From Candidatus Uhrbacteria bacterium (GTDB lineage: Bacteria; Patescibacteriota; Patescibacteriia; GWA2-47-26): a stretch of 34,262 nt of DNA. The stretch covers positions 321,556-355,817 of the forward strand of contig JACPJN010000006.1 of NCBI GenBank assembly GCA_016187515.1, in the 5' to 3' direction. The translations under genes and the position numbers were made by a program. Under the pieces are notes generated by a model, which had not been told where the DNA came from, did no database searches, and saw only the letters and a list, made by a program, of their open reading frames with translations. Shown piece after piece: positions 15,082 to 23,180 of this stretch (positions within the stretch are counted from its first letter, which is position 1; every line of letters starts with the position of its first letter).

Positions 15082-15113
15082 TAAATGGCTCACCCTGCAG
15101 GGTGAGCCATTTA
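15082..15113. terminator. 32-bp perfect palindrome, probable bidirectional terminator
   Basis: Arms TAAATGGCTCACCCTG and complement meet without spacer, between the convergent HAD and DUF378 genes. On the minus strand the stem is followed by TTTTGG; on the plus side a T7 run precedes it. Confidence 0.6.
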
Positions 15114-15135
15114 GCAATCTTCGATATTCGCGGCC

Positions 15136-15354
15136 CTATTTTGCCATGCCTCCGCCGCCCATGCCGCACATTTTGCAGCCCTTTTTGTGCGAGATAACTT
15201 CCCAGACCGCCGCCAGCCCCACCAAAACATAGATCACGCGAGAGACCAGCGCGTCCATTCCGCCAAACAGCTGACCAACATCCCACATAAATAACCCCTG
15301 TAACAGCCAGTTCAGGCCGCCGATTACGAGGAGTCCGAAGGTAACGTAATGCAT
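15136..15354 (-). CDS. DUF378 family small membrane protein
   Basis: 72 residues with two membrane spans. The pattern LLVIGGLNWLLQGLF..D..QLFGGMDALVSRVIYVLVGLAAV matches the DUF378 (YuzA-like) family, whose function is unknown. The short tail KKGCKMCGMGGGGMAK is Cys/Met/Gly-rich and could bind metal; this is an inference. Monocistronic, ended by the palindrome at 15082. Confidence 0.88.
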   Translation of the reverse strand: MHYVTFGLLVIGGLNWLLQGLFMWDVGQLFGGMDALVSRVIYVLVGLAAVWEVISHKKGCKMCGMGGGGMAK

Positions 15355-15481
15355 AATATTTATTGTAAATTTGGTTAAATTATGACCTGTGGAAAACTAG
15401 AAGCGACCTTTAATTAAGTATACCATAGATTAGAGACCCATCTTTCAACACCTTCTTTCCGCCGCGCCCGCGCTTCTTTTT

Positions 15482-15555
15482 TGGTGGACCCACGGGGAGT
15501 CGAACCCCGACCTGCTCCATGCCATGGAGCCGTTCTACCGCTATACTATGGGCCC
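15482..15555 (-). tRNA. tRNA-Ala (GGC)
   Basis: The cloverleaf reads on the minus strand: acceptor GGGCCCA/TGGGTCC with the Ala identity pair G3-U70, anticodon loop ATGGCAT (anticodon GGC), T loop TTCGACT, and CCA encoded. The first ten bases are duplicated as a direct repeat 310 bp upstream, beyond the GIY-YIG element. Confidence 0.95.
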
Positions 15556-15865
15556 CTCACCTTTGGACCTTATGGTTTAAGGCTATTCTTTATTCGTCCC
15601 CTAAGCTGACCATATGCTTTTGCATGTTTCTTAAGGTTATCTTCGCGATATCGCGCATCTGCTTTAGAACGATAGGATTCATAATACACGAGTGTCCATG
15701 GCACCCCCGTCTTTGTGGAATGACTTAGTCCGCGATTATGTTCCATGAAACGCCGTTTCAGATCATTACTGTATCCTACATAAGTATTCCCATTGCGCTC
15801 ACTCTTGATAACATATACATAAAACATAATCGCGTAAAGGTCCAAAGGTGAGGGGCTATGGGCCC
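15546..15865. mobile_element. Candidate minimal mobile element: GIY-YIG gene with inverted repeats and direct repeats at a tRNA 5' end
   Basis: Perfect 19-bp inverted repeats, CCCCTCACCTTTGGACCTT at 15553-15571 and its complement at 15837-15855, bracket a single 85-codon GIY-YIG gene. Outside, CTATGGGCCC occurs directly at 15546-15555 (the first ten bases of tRNA-Ala) and again at 15856-15865, like a target-site duplication; the left copy overlaps the inverted repeat by three bases. Removing about 310 bp would restore a continuous tRNA upstream region (CTATGGGCCCGTAAAGG). The gene's stop codon overlaps the left repeat, so the element is only coding region plus ends. Confidence 0.6.
15570..15827 (-). 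CDS. Stand-alone GIY-YIG nuclease domain protein
   Basis: 85 residues forming one GIY-YIG domain. FYVYVIKSERNGNTYVGYSNDLKRRFMEHNRG holds the paired Tyr-Val-Tyr and Tyr-Val-Gly motif, the catalytic Arg and the following His. WTLVYYE(S) carries the metal-binding Glu, and DARYREDNLKK is the C-terminal helix. Start at 15827; a longer upstream frame runs through the inverted repeat and has no family similarity. Such small proteins are common in CPR genomes and are usually mislabelled as UvrC. Here the flanking repeats suggest it mobilises itself. Confidence 0.88.
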   Translation of the reverse strand: MFYVYVIKSERNGNTYVGYSNDLKRRFMEHNRGLSHSTKTGVPWTLVYYESYRSKADARYREDNLKKHAKAYGQLRGRIKNSLKP

Positions 15866-15869
15866 GTAA

Positions 15870-16240
15870 AGGTTGTCCCTCAACATACCACACTTTGCCT
15901 AAAATGAAAAGGTCGAGCGCGTGGAACACATATCACGCTCGGCTTGGTCGGCCTGGCTGGATTTTCATGCCTACGGCAGATCCCCACCAGAGGCGGGCAG
16001 GCGCCTTTGGCGGAAAACCAGCGACCCCATATAAAACGAAGGCGGCACTAGAGGGTAAGGGTAAGCGTGAGAGGGTGTGCTTTTGCCTGACCGTATTAAG
16101 TGCCGCGTCTGAAGGAGGACGCAAGGAAAAAAGCTGGACGGCCTGGGAAGGCACCTCGCGTTCTCGCTGTGCACCACAGCTACCCCAAAGGTCCGCGCAA
16201 GGCGGAGAGGGGCGTTTTACCCGTTGAATATTGATTTCAG
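15870..16240. other. Gene-free stretch with base-pairing potential
   Basis: No supported ORF. GCGGCACT (16042-16049) pairs with AGTGCCGC (16099-16106) around a purine-rich segment, GCGTC/GACGC follows, and CACAGC/GCTGTG is near 16180. An AGAGGCGGGCAGGCGCC-like repeat lies near 15990. It may encode an RNA, but no known RNA class is recognisable, and no promoter with good boxes was seen. Confidence 0.3.
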
Positions 16241-16244
16241 CAGT

Positions 16245-16345
16245 TGCGTCATCCCGAAGCCGTTAGGCTCTAGGAGGGTTCTCCGACTTGCGTCGAAGAA
16301 CCTACAAGGGGTATCCCGCAAAGGGAGTGGTGGGATGGGAAGGAA
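16245..16345. repeat. GTCATCCCGA-type dispersed repeat
   Basis: GTCATCCCGAAGCCG..GGTTCTCCGACTTGCGTCG..GGGATGGGA resembles the dispersed GTCATT/GAGATC family found in the methyltransferase and holA genes, but here it is intergenic. Confidence 0.6.
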
Positions 16346-16387
16346 CGATATCTGCGCCGCGGGCGCTTTCGCCTTGAGCGTGACTTT

Positions 16388-16445
16388 GTCCCGACCGAAG
16401 CGTCGGGACCCAGATTGAAGCAGCGAGCATGCTCGCTGCTTCAAT
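16388..16445. repeat. Two adjacent palindromes
   Basis: GTCCCGAC/GTCGGGAC (16388-16409) belongs to a family also seen at 17520-17539 and 26826-26848. Next to it is a perfect 32-bp palindrome with 16-base arms ATTGAAGCAGCGAGCA (16414-16445). Little T follows, so terminator function is uncertain. Confidence 0.75.
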
Positions 16446-16508
16446 TCTCTCAAAAATTTTCTTTCCCGTCAAAATAAAAATGCTCTGCTAAATTTGTCAA
16501 GAGTCAAC

Positions 16509-16517
16509 TGTGGATAA
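16509..16517. promoter_or_regulatory. Perfect DnaA box
   Basis: TGTGGATAA, the complement of consensus TTATCCACA, lies 93 bp before tRNA-Cys. A second perfect copy is at 33830-33838. Confidence 0.5.
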
Positions 16518-16561
16518 CCCACTCAACGACCTTATCTTCCGGGAAAATTTATCCGCTGGGG

Positions 16562-16590
16562 TCGACAACCAAGCCGCTAACTGCTACAAT
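16562..16590 (+). promoter_or_regulatory. Promoter of tRNA-Cys (and probably the M24 gene)
   Basis: TCGACA (16562-16567), a 17-bp spacer and TACAAT (16585-16590) with an upstream TGC extended element. tRNA-Cys begins 12 bp later. Confidence 0.7.
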
Positions 16591-16601
16591 GCTCAAACCA
16601 C

Positions 16602-16677
16602 GGCCACGTGGTGAAGTAGCTAACACTGGAGTCTGCAAAACTCCCATTCGCGGGTGCAAATCCCGCCGTGGCCTCCA
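16602..16677 (+). tRNA. tRNA-Cys (GCA)
   Basis: Acceptor GGCCACG/CGTGGCC, anticodon arm GGAGT-CTGCAAA-ACTCC with anticodon GCA, T arm GCGGG-TGCAAAT-CCCGC, and encoded CCA. The T loop starts TGC instead of the usual TTC. Confidence 0.93.
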
Positions 16678-16683
16678 ATTTTT

Positions 16684-17448
16684 ATGCAAAAAAAGGCAAA
16701 ATTCCAATTCCCGGACGTTTCGCCCTGGACCGCTAATGAGCTGGCCTTGCACAAACAAGCCGTCCATCGCCTGGAAAAAATATTGGCCGCGGCAACCGCC
16801 CGAGTCGCCCGCGCGCGCGCCATTGACGAGGAACAACTTTACCATTTCATGCTCCAAAAAATGCTCCAGGCGGGTCTGACCAGCATGCTAAACTGGATAA
16901 TCGTGGCTTACGGACCCTCGGCCGCGGATCCGCATTACCGCTTTAAAGCCGGCCGGAGCCGGCGGATCTTGCCCGGCCACTTCTTACTTTTGGATATCTG
17001 GGGCAAACTGAATCGGCCGGATGCTCCCTACGCCGACATCACCCATACTTATTTTGTGGGCAAAAATCCGCCAGCGCGCTTCCAAAAACTCTGGGCTGAT
17101 CTTCGGGAGGCGCGCGACCTGGCCCTGGCGCGCATCCGCAACCTTTGCACAAGCCCGGGCGCCGCGCTTCATGAGGTTGCCAAAGGGCGGCTGGATCGCG
17201 GCGGCCATGTTGGCTTATTTCTGCACGGACTCGGACATGATCTGGGCCATGATCATGTTCACGGCCCCGGCGTTAATCTATCGCCAAAATTCAACTGTCC
17301 GCTTTTAACCGGACGCGGCTACACTATTGAGCCGGGAATTTATAAGCAAGGCGATTTCGGGCTGCGCAGCGAAATGGATTTCTACTTTGATAAAAACCGT
17401 AAAGTGCAAGTAACCACGCGATTACAGAAAAAACTGGAGTGCATTTAA
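16684..17448 (+). CDS. M24 family metallopeptidase (methionyl/Xaa-Pro aminopeptidase-like)
   Basis: 254 residues with the pita-bread fold. All five metal ligands are visible: Asp104 (LLLDIWG), Asp118 (ADITHTYF), His185 (HGLGH), Glu216 (IEPGIY) and Glu230 (RSEMDFYF). The substrate could be a peptide N-terminus or Xaa-Pro bond; the sequence does not decide. The start at 16684 is chosen because anything earlier lies inside tRNA-Cys. The ATG begins only 6 nt after the tRNA CCA and has no SD, so the mRNA is probably released by tRNA 3' processing and translated almost leaderless. Confidence 0.87.
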   Translation: MQKKAKFQFPDVSPWTANELALHKQAVHRLEKILAAATARVARARAIDEEQLYHFMLQKMLQAGLTSMLNWIIVAYGPSAADPHYRFKAGRSRRILPGHFLLLDIWGKLNRPDAPYADITHTYFVGKNPPARFQKLWADLREARDLALARIRNLCTSPGAALHEVAKGRLDRGGHVGLFLHGLGHDLGHDHVHGPGVNLSPKFNCPLLTGRGYTIEPGIYKQGDFGLRSEMDFYFDKNRKVQVTTRLQKKLECI

Positions 17449-17519
17449 TTTATTCCTTCTCTCCTCTCTACTAAGACATAGGTGGGGGACGTGGGCGAGC
17501 AGCATTGGGAGCGTCTGCA

Positions 17520-17539
17520 GCCCCGACCGCGGTCGGGGC
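17520..17539. repeat. GCCCCGACC/GGTCGGGGC palindrome
   Basis: A perfect 20-bp palindrome before the PBP gene, same family as 16388-16409 and 26826-26848. Confidence 0.75.
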
Positions 17540-17602
17540 GAAAGAGGACCCTTGCAGCTGCGAGTCCCACGCCACCACCGATGTCTTCCTCACCCCCTCT
17601 CT

Positions 17603-19966
17603 ATGTCGCGTTTGCCCACCCACACCCGTTCTTCGAACAGTTGGAAACGGCGTCCGCAACGGCGCCGTAAAATTCCGCCGGCGCGGCGGCATCGGCCTCG
17701 CGGCGCTTCCGGAAAATCCTTCTTTGCCGAATATCTCCGCCGGGTCTTTACTTTTTTCTTCTCGCGCCGCCTGCTTCGCCGCCTCCTGGCGCTTTCCGTA
17801 ATCGGGCTCGTCTTGGGCGCGTCATTTCTGACCATCGCCATCGCCGCGCTCTCGCGCAATCTTCCCGAACCGGGGAAACTCATCGAGCGCACCATTCCGA
17901 TCTCGACAAAAATCTATGACCGCAAGGGCGCGGTACTGCTTTATGATATCTATGGCGAGATCAAGAGAACCCCCACCGCGCTTGACCGCATTGCTCCGAT
18001 TGCCATCCAGGCCACCTTGGTGGCGGAGGATCGCAATTTTTTTGAGCACCGCGGCTTTGATCTCAAGGGCATCCTGCGTTCCGCGCTGCTGAATTTATTT
18101 CGCGGCGGACCGCTGCGCGGCGGTTCAACCATCACCCAGCAGTTTATCAAAAACGCGGTGCTCACGCGGGAGAAAACCTTTACCCGCAAACTCAAGGAGT
18201 TGATACTTGCCTACCAACTCGAGGGGCGTTTTGAAAAAAAAGAGATTTTGGGCATGTATTTTAACGAAATTCCCTATGGCTCGACCATCTATGGCATCGA
18301 AGCCGCCTCGGAGACCTTCTTCCAAAAATCCGCGAAAGATCTGGACCCGGTGGAGGCCGCCATCCTGGCCGCTCTGCCCAAGGCCCCCACTCGGCTTTCG
18401 CCTTTTGGAAATCACCCGGATGAACTTACCGCGCGGGTAAAACACATCTTGCGCGAACTGGTTGCGGAAAATTATCTTCCTAAAGCAGACGGGGAGCGTT
18501 ATCTAAAGGAAGACCCGCTTTCCCGCGTCAAACCCCGGCGCGAATCAATTCTCGCCCCGCATTTTGTTTTCTTTGTTAAAGATATTCTGGTTGATGAGTT
18601 TGGTGAGGATTTTATTGAACGCGGGGGGCTGAAGGTCTTTACCACTCTGGATTTTGATCTCCAGACCATCGCCGAGGAGGAGGTGCTTAAGGGCGCTACG
18701 CAAAATGAAAAGGACTTTAAAGGCGCGAATGCCGCGCTGGTTGCGCTGGAGGTGAAAACCGGACAAATTTTAGCCATGGTCGGCTCCAAGGACTATTTTG
18801 ATGAAACCATCGACGGCAATGTCAACGTTGCCACCCGGCCGCGGCAGCCCGGTTCTTCTTTCAAACCGATCGTCTACGCGGCGGCTTTTGAAAAGGGCTT
18901 TACTCCGGAGACCCCGCTTTGGGATGTGGTTACCACTTTCAAAGTAGATCCCAAGGACTATGAACCGCATAACTATGATAATCAAGAACACGGTCTGGTC
19001 ACGATCCGCAACGCGCTCGCGGGTTCCTTAAACATTCCGGCGGTAAAAACCATCTACCTTACCGGACTTGAGCGTGTTTTGGATCTTGCGGACAAACTTG
19101 GCTACACCACTTTTGGACAGCGCAACCGCTTTGGCTTATCGCTCGTGCTTGGCGGCGGAGAAGTGAAACTCTTGGAACACGTGGCGGCTTTTTCTTCCCT
19201 GGCTAATGATGGAGAATATCTTCCCCCCAGCGCGATCCTTAAAGTCGAGGACTCTTCCGGGCGGCTGCTAAAGGAGTGGCAGGCCCCGAAAACAAATCCG
19301 GCCATGAGCGCCACTACCGCGCGAGAGATTACGGATATTTTATCGGATAATAACGCGCGCGCGGCTATTTTCGGCGCCACCAACTATCTCACCCTCAAAG
19401 ATCGCCCGGTGGCCGCGAAAACCGGGACCACCAATGACTTCCGGGATGCCTGGACTGTCGGCTATACCCCTTCGCTGGCGGCCGGCGTCTGGGTGGGAAA
19501 CAATGACAATACCGAGATGAATAAAAAAGCCGACGGCTCGCGCGTGGCCGCTCCGATCTGGAACGCTTTTATGCGCGGGGCGCTGTCCGCCCGAGGCGGA
19601 GAAGCTACCATTGAAGAATTCTTAAAACCCGAACCGCGGCCGGTGGTAAATCCGATCTTGCGCGGACAAGGAATCGGCCTGGTCACTCTCCGGGTCAACC
19701 GCCAAAACGGAAAGCTTGCGGCCGAAAGCACTCCTCCGGAACTAATTGAAGAGCGCTCGTTTATGAACGTCCACTCGGAACTATTCTTCCTGAATAAAGA
19801 CGATTTTAGCGCGCCGCCGCCGGCAAATCCCGGCGCGGATCCAAATTTCGAAACCTGGGAAACCGCGGTCCGCCGCTACGCGGAGGAGCATAACCTCCGC
19901 GCCGAGCCGCCCCCGACCGAGTACGATACGTCGTCCGGCTCGGCCGTCTCCCCTTCAAATTCGTGA
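17603..19966 (+). CDS. Bifunctional penicillin-binding protein, class A (transglycosylase/transpeptidase)
   Basis: 787 residues. Polymerises and cross-links peptidoglycan outside the membrane. A very basic cytoplasmic N-terminus (about 60 residues) precedes one membrane span (about 58-88). The GT51 transglycosylase domain shows EDRNFFEHRGFD (about 139), GGSTITQQFIKN and KKEILGMYFNEIPYG. The transpeptidase domain shows SxxK at Ser418-Lys421 (GSSFKP), SxN at 475-477 (SLN) and KTG at 606-608. The C-terminal tail is Pro-rich and acidic. I start at 17603 (MSRLPTHTRSS), since the frame upstream has no family likeness. Convergent with dnaN without an evident terminator. Confidence 0.95.
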   Translation: MSRLPTHTRSSNSWKRRPQRRRKIPPARRHRPRGASGKSFFAEYLRRVFTFFFSRRLLRRLLALSVIGLVLGASFLTIAIAALSRNLPEPGKLIERTIPISTKIYDRKGAVLLYDIYGEIKRTPTALDRIAPIAIQATLVAEDRNFFEHRGFDLKGILRSALLNLFRGGPLRGGSTITQQFIKNAVLTREKTFTRKLKELILAYQLEGRFEKKEILGMYFNEIPYGSTIYGIEAASETFFQKSAKDLDPVEAAILAALPKAPTRLSPFGNHPDELTARVKHILRELVAENYLPKADGERYLKEDPLSRVKPRRESILAPHFVFFVKDILVDEFGEDFIERGGLKVFTTLDFDLQTIAEEEVLKGATQNEKDFKGANAALVALEVKTGQILAMVGSKDYFDETIDGNVNVATRPRQPGSSFKPIVYAAAFEKGFTPETPLWDVVTTFKVDPKDYEPHNYDNQEHGLVTIRNALAGSLNIPAVKTIYLTGLERVLDLADKLGYTTFGQRNRFGLSLVLGGGEVKLLEHVAAFSSLANDGEYLPPSAILKVEDSSGRLLKEWQAPKTNPAMSATTAREITDILSDNNARAAIFGATNYLTLKDRPVAAKTGTTNDFRDAWTVGYTPSLAAGVWVGNNDNTEMNKKADGSRVAAPIWNAFMRGALSARGGEATIEEFLKPEPRPVVNPILRGQGIGLVTLRVNRQNGKLAAESTPPELIEERSFMNVHSELFFLNKDDFSAPPPANPGADPNFETWETAVRRYAEEHNLRAEPPPTEYDTSSGSAVSPSNS

Positions 19967-20001
19967 GTTATTTGTTCTTTATTTGTGTGCCATTCGTTAT
20001 A

Positions 20002-21117
20002 TTACTCCTTGATCGGCATCACGATATAAAAGTAATCCGTGCTTTTTTCTCCGGTAAGCATAGAGGGAGACGAGGAGTCCGTGGCTTTGATAACCACCTT
20101 CTCTTCGCTTACGGCCTGCAGCCCGTCTAACAGATATTTCCAATTAAACGCCACTTTAGTAGAGACCCCTTGCGCCTCGGCAGCTAAACTGCTCTGATGC
20201 TCCCCGGTCTGCGAGTTAAGCGCCTCCACTCGCATACTCTTGGTTTCCGTGTTAAATTCAATCCCAATATCATATATTCCGGCTTTGGAAAACAGCCCGG
20301 CCGCTTTCACGGCGCCGATAAATTCCGCGCGCGGCAGCGCAGCGGAACACCCAAACCGGCTGGGAACAATCGCCCGATAGTCCGGATAAGGCGGGCCTTC
20401 AATAAGCCGGGAGACAAACTCCAGTCCGGGAAGCAGCACGGCCAGCTGGCTCTCGGAGACCACCAGCGTAGCGACTCCGCCCTCCGCGCTCATCCCTTGA
20501 CAGATGCGCTCCAGTTCTTGCAGAGCGCGCACCGGAACAATCACCCGAAAATTGCCCGGGGCTTCTCCCTGCGCCAGTAGAATTTTTTCAGCCAGCCGAT
20601 AGCTATCAGTACCGGCCACGGTTAGCCGGTTATCGGCGTAGGCAAACAAAGCCCCGGATATTTCTACCCGCGTTTCGGTTGGGGAAACCGTAAAAATAAC
20701 CTGCCCCAGCGCTTCACTAAGCGCTTCTATCGGAACCTTGACGCTCACCCCCGCTTCCACCACGGGAATAAACGGAAAATCCGCGGCCGGCATGCCTTTT
20801 ATCGCGGTTTGGTGAGTTCCGCAAACCAGGTGCAGGGATCCGTCCTTAAGGCCGACATCCACTTTTTCCTTCGGAAGGGAAAATACGTAATCGGTAAGGA
20901 GTTTTGCCGGTACGGTAAACTCTCCTTCTTCCTCAATTTTACCCCGCAGATGGTAAGTGGCGCCCACCTCCAGATTGGTGGCCTTGAGCAAGATCCCGTC
21001 GTTTTCGGCCTTAATGTGAATATGCGACAGAATCGGCAGGTTGCCGGCGCGCGCGGCAATTCTGGAAACTATCATCAGGCCGCTAGCGAGGTTTTCTTGT
21101 ATACAACTGAAACGCAT
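20002..21117 (-). CDS. dnaN: DNA polymerase III beta subunit (sliding clamp)
   Basis: 371 residues with three repeated clamp domains. MRFSCIQENLASGLMIVSRIAARAGNLPILSHIHI is the conserved opening; the end YFYIVMPIKE is the usual clamp C-terminus (MPMRL-like), which forms part of the partner-binding pocket. It tethers polymerase to DNA. Follows dnaA on the same strand after a 256-bp gap. No SD. Confidence 0.97.
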   Translation of the reverse strand: MRFSCIQENLASGLMIVSRIAARAGNLPILSHIHIKAENDGILLKATNLEVGATYHLRGKIEEEGEFTVPAKLLTDYVFSLPKEKVDVGLKDGSLHLVCGTHQTAIKGMPAADFPFIPVVEAGVSVKVPIEALSEALGQVIFTVSPTETRVEISGALFAYADNRLTVAGTDSYRLAEKILLAQGEAPGNFRVIVPVRALQELERICQGMSAEGGVATLVVSESQLAVLLPGLEFVSRLIEGPPYPDYRAIVPSRFGCSAALPRAEFIGAVKAAGLFSKAGIYDIGIEFNTETKSMRVEALNSQTGEHQSSLAAEAQGVSTKVAFNWKYLLDGLQAVSEEKVVIKATDSSSPSMLTGEKSTDYFYIVMPIKE

Positions 21118-21373
21118 AACGATTTAATAATTGATTAATGACAGTAACAAGGGTGGGGATGGTGGGGATATTTTTTTCCAAAACCGTTTTCTCTTAGGTT
21201 AGTTTGGATTAAACGCACGGAGGAAAAAAAATACAGTGGGGAATTTCTGTGCGGACGGGTGTGCCGTACCGGTGAATTATTTTTTTATTTTTATTTTTCA
21301 GTGGACAATTTTATTATTTGGCAACAATCCGCGCACCGGGTTAAGCACAGCTTATCCCGTAAAAATACCGCGG
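21118..21373. other. dnaA-dnaN intergenic region, candidate replication origin
   Basis: 256 bp without a gene. Contains a T-rich tract at about 21270-21320, which could unwind, near-DnaA-box words TTATCCCGT (about 21353) and TTATCCGTT (about 21374), and a repeated GGTGGGGAT at about 21152-21170. No perfect TTATCCACA box occurs inside. The dnaA/dnaN context is the strongest argument. Confidence 0.45.
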
Positions 21374-22735
21374 TTATCCGTTGTACATCCGCTGACGAAT
21401 CAAATCCACATCCTGTTTTAGTTTAGAGTCGGTCTCCAGTTCTCTGCCGATTTTTGTATAGGCATGCATGGCCGTCGTGTGATCTCTTCCTCCCAACTCG
21501 TGCCCAATTGCCGGGTAAGAGGATTTTAGCTCTTCCCGCAGCAGATACATAATAATTTGACGGGGAAAGGCCAGGCGTTTTTCCCGGCTGACGCCCAGCA
21601 GATCTTCAACCGGCAGGTCAAAGTACAAAGCCACGGTCTGGATGATCTGTTTGGGCGTCGTGGCTTTTCTGGTTGGCTGGGAAGAAGCGAGAAACTTTTT
21701 AACAAAATCCAGAGTGGGGGGGATGTTTTTTAGCTGGTGGAAGGCGATGAGTTTATTAAGGGCCCCCTCGAGCTCGCGGACATTGTGCTGGACCACGGTC
21801 GCGATATAGCCGACAATTTGCTTATCAATCTGATAATCGCGCTCCTGGCACTTCGTTTCCAGAATCGCGACGCGGGTTTCAAAATCCGGCGCGCCGATGT
21901 CCGCGATCATCCCCATTTCAAAGCGGGAGCCGAGGCGCGGCTCCAGCGCGGGAATGGCTTTGGGCGGACGATCGGAGGAAAGCACAATCTGCTTGTTACT
22001 TTGATGCAAAGCGTTAAAAGTATGGAAAAATTCTTCCTGGGAGCCCTCTTTGCCGGCGATGAATTGAATATCATCAACCAAGAGCACATCCACGCCGCGG
22101 TAAGTGTCCTTAAATTTTTTGGCCTGTCCGCCCCGAACCGCGTGAATAAAATCATTCGTAAACGTCTCACACGTCACATACAGAATTCGGGCCGCCGGAT
22201 GCTGGGAGAGCACCTCGTTGCCGATCCCCTGCAGAAGGTGGGTCTTTCCCAGGCCGACCCCGCCGTACAGGAACAAGGGATTATAGGCCTCGCCCGGACG
22301 GGCCGCCACCGCGCGGGCGGCCGCATGGGCCAGTTCATTTCCTTTTCCCACAATAAAAGAGGCGAAGGTATAGCGGGGATTAAGCCCGCTGCCCGCGGTA
22401 ACCCGGACTGAACCGGCGGAGGATAGCGCGGAGGAGGAAAAGGGGGATTCGCGCGAAGGCGCCGCAGCGGCGGGGGCGATAGTTGGGCGAGCGCCAACCC
22501 GATAAAATATTTCGCGAACCGGCTGCGCCGCGATTTGTTGAAGCGTTTCCATTAAAATACGGTGATATTTTTTTTCAAACCAAGCCCGGGTGAAGGTATT
22601 GGGTACGGAGACCACTGCTTTGCCGGCCTCCAACGAGAGCAGGCCGGTATTTTTAAACCAAGTGGTGAAATTCGGTTTAGAAATGGAAAGCTCCAGTTGG
22701 CCCAGGACCGCTTGCCACAATTGTTCAGGCAGCAT
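21374..22735 (-). CDS. dnaA: Chromosomal replication initiator DnaA
   Basis: 453 residues. Domain I occupies about 1-80 (LWQAVLGQLELSISKPNFTTWF), a Ser/Ala-rich linker about 81-118, the AAA+ core has Walker A GGVGLGKTH (about 158-166) and Walker B LLVDDIQF (about 210-217). Domain IV ends with the DNA-binding signature GGRDHTTAMHAYTKI (about 423-437). It opens the origin and binds DnaA boxes. Divergent from rpmH, as in most bacteria. The promoter TTGACG-18-TAAAGT gives a leader of about 25 nt without SD. Confidence 0.98.
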   Translation of the reverse strand: MLPEQLWQAVLGQLELSISKPNFTTWFKNTGLLSLEAGKAVVSVPNTFTRAWFEKKYHRILMETLQQIAAQPVREIFYRVGARPTIAPAAAAPSRESPFSSSALSSAGSVRVTAGSGLNPRYTFASFIVGKGNELAHAAARAVAARPGEAYNPLFLYGGVGLGKTHLLQGIGNEVLSQHPAARILYVTCETFTNDFIHAVRGGQAKKFKDTYRGVDVLLVDDIQFIAGKEGSQEEFFHTFNALHQSNKQIVLSSDRPPKAIPALEPRLGSRFEMGMIADIGAPDFETRVAILETKCQERDYQIDKQIVGYIATVVQHNVRELEGALNKLIAFHQLKNIPPTLDFVKKFLASSQPTRKATTPKQIIQTVALYFDLPVEDLLGVSREKRLAFPRQIIMYLLREELKSSYPAIGHELGGRDHTTAMHAYTKIGRELETDSKLKQDVDLIRQRMYNG

Positions 22736-22766
22736 AGTAAATATAAGACAACGAAATTCTTTGTGG

Positions 22767-22796
22767 ACTTTACCATGGACGGCCCATTTCCGTCAA
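22767..22796 (-). promoter_or_regulatory. Promoter of dnaA
   Basis: On the minus strand, TTGACG (22796-22791), an 18-bp spacer and TAAAGT (22772-22767). In the same 255-bp gap, TATTAT at 22936-22941 is a weaker candidate -10 for the divergent rpmH. Confidence 0.6.
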
Positions 22797-22990
22797 GCCC
22801 CGAACTTTGTCCGAGCAACGACCGGGGCAGGTTATCAGGGCCTTGGTCGTCAAGGGGCAAAAAGTTAATAAGCTGTTGATGAAATGTGCGGAAGGTGGTA
22901 ATGTAGGACACCTGGCACAGCGGATAGGGATGTAGTATTATAAAGAAAACACTTTACGCCATTTGCCATAAGTCATAAGCCAAGCCAAGT

Positions 22991-23128
22991 ATGCCAAAGC
23001 GAACCTACCAGCCTAAAAAACGTAAACGCGCGCGCACCCACGGGTTTCGCGCTAGAATGCGCCGACCGGGCGGGCGCGGAGTTATAAAAAGACGGCGCGC
23101 CAAAGGGCGGAAGCGGTTGAGCGTGTAA
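22991..23128 (+). CDS. rpmH: 50S ribosomal protein L34
   Basis: 45 residues, full length: [19 protein letters not shown], then [21 protein letters not shown] very basic protein of the large subunit. It begins the rpmH-rnpA-yidD cluster divergent from dnaA. Confidence 0.97.
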   Translation: MPKRTYQPKKRKRARTHGFRARMRRPGGRGVIKRRRAKGRKRLSV

Positions 23129-23180
23129 GGTTCTTGTGGCCTAGCCACAAGTCAATTTAAGCCACAAAATATCCCCTGGT

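Noticed and set aside
15828-15929. N-terminal extension of the GIY-YIG protein
   Set aside because: The extension is translated from the inverted repeat and the tRNA-derived direct repeat, and has no family similarity.
15870-16500. RNase P RNA or SRP RNA in the gene-free stretch
   Set aside because: None of the conserved core words of either RNA is present on either strand.
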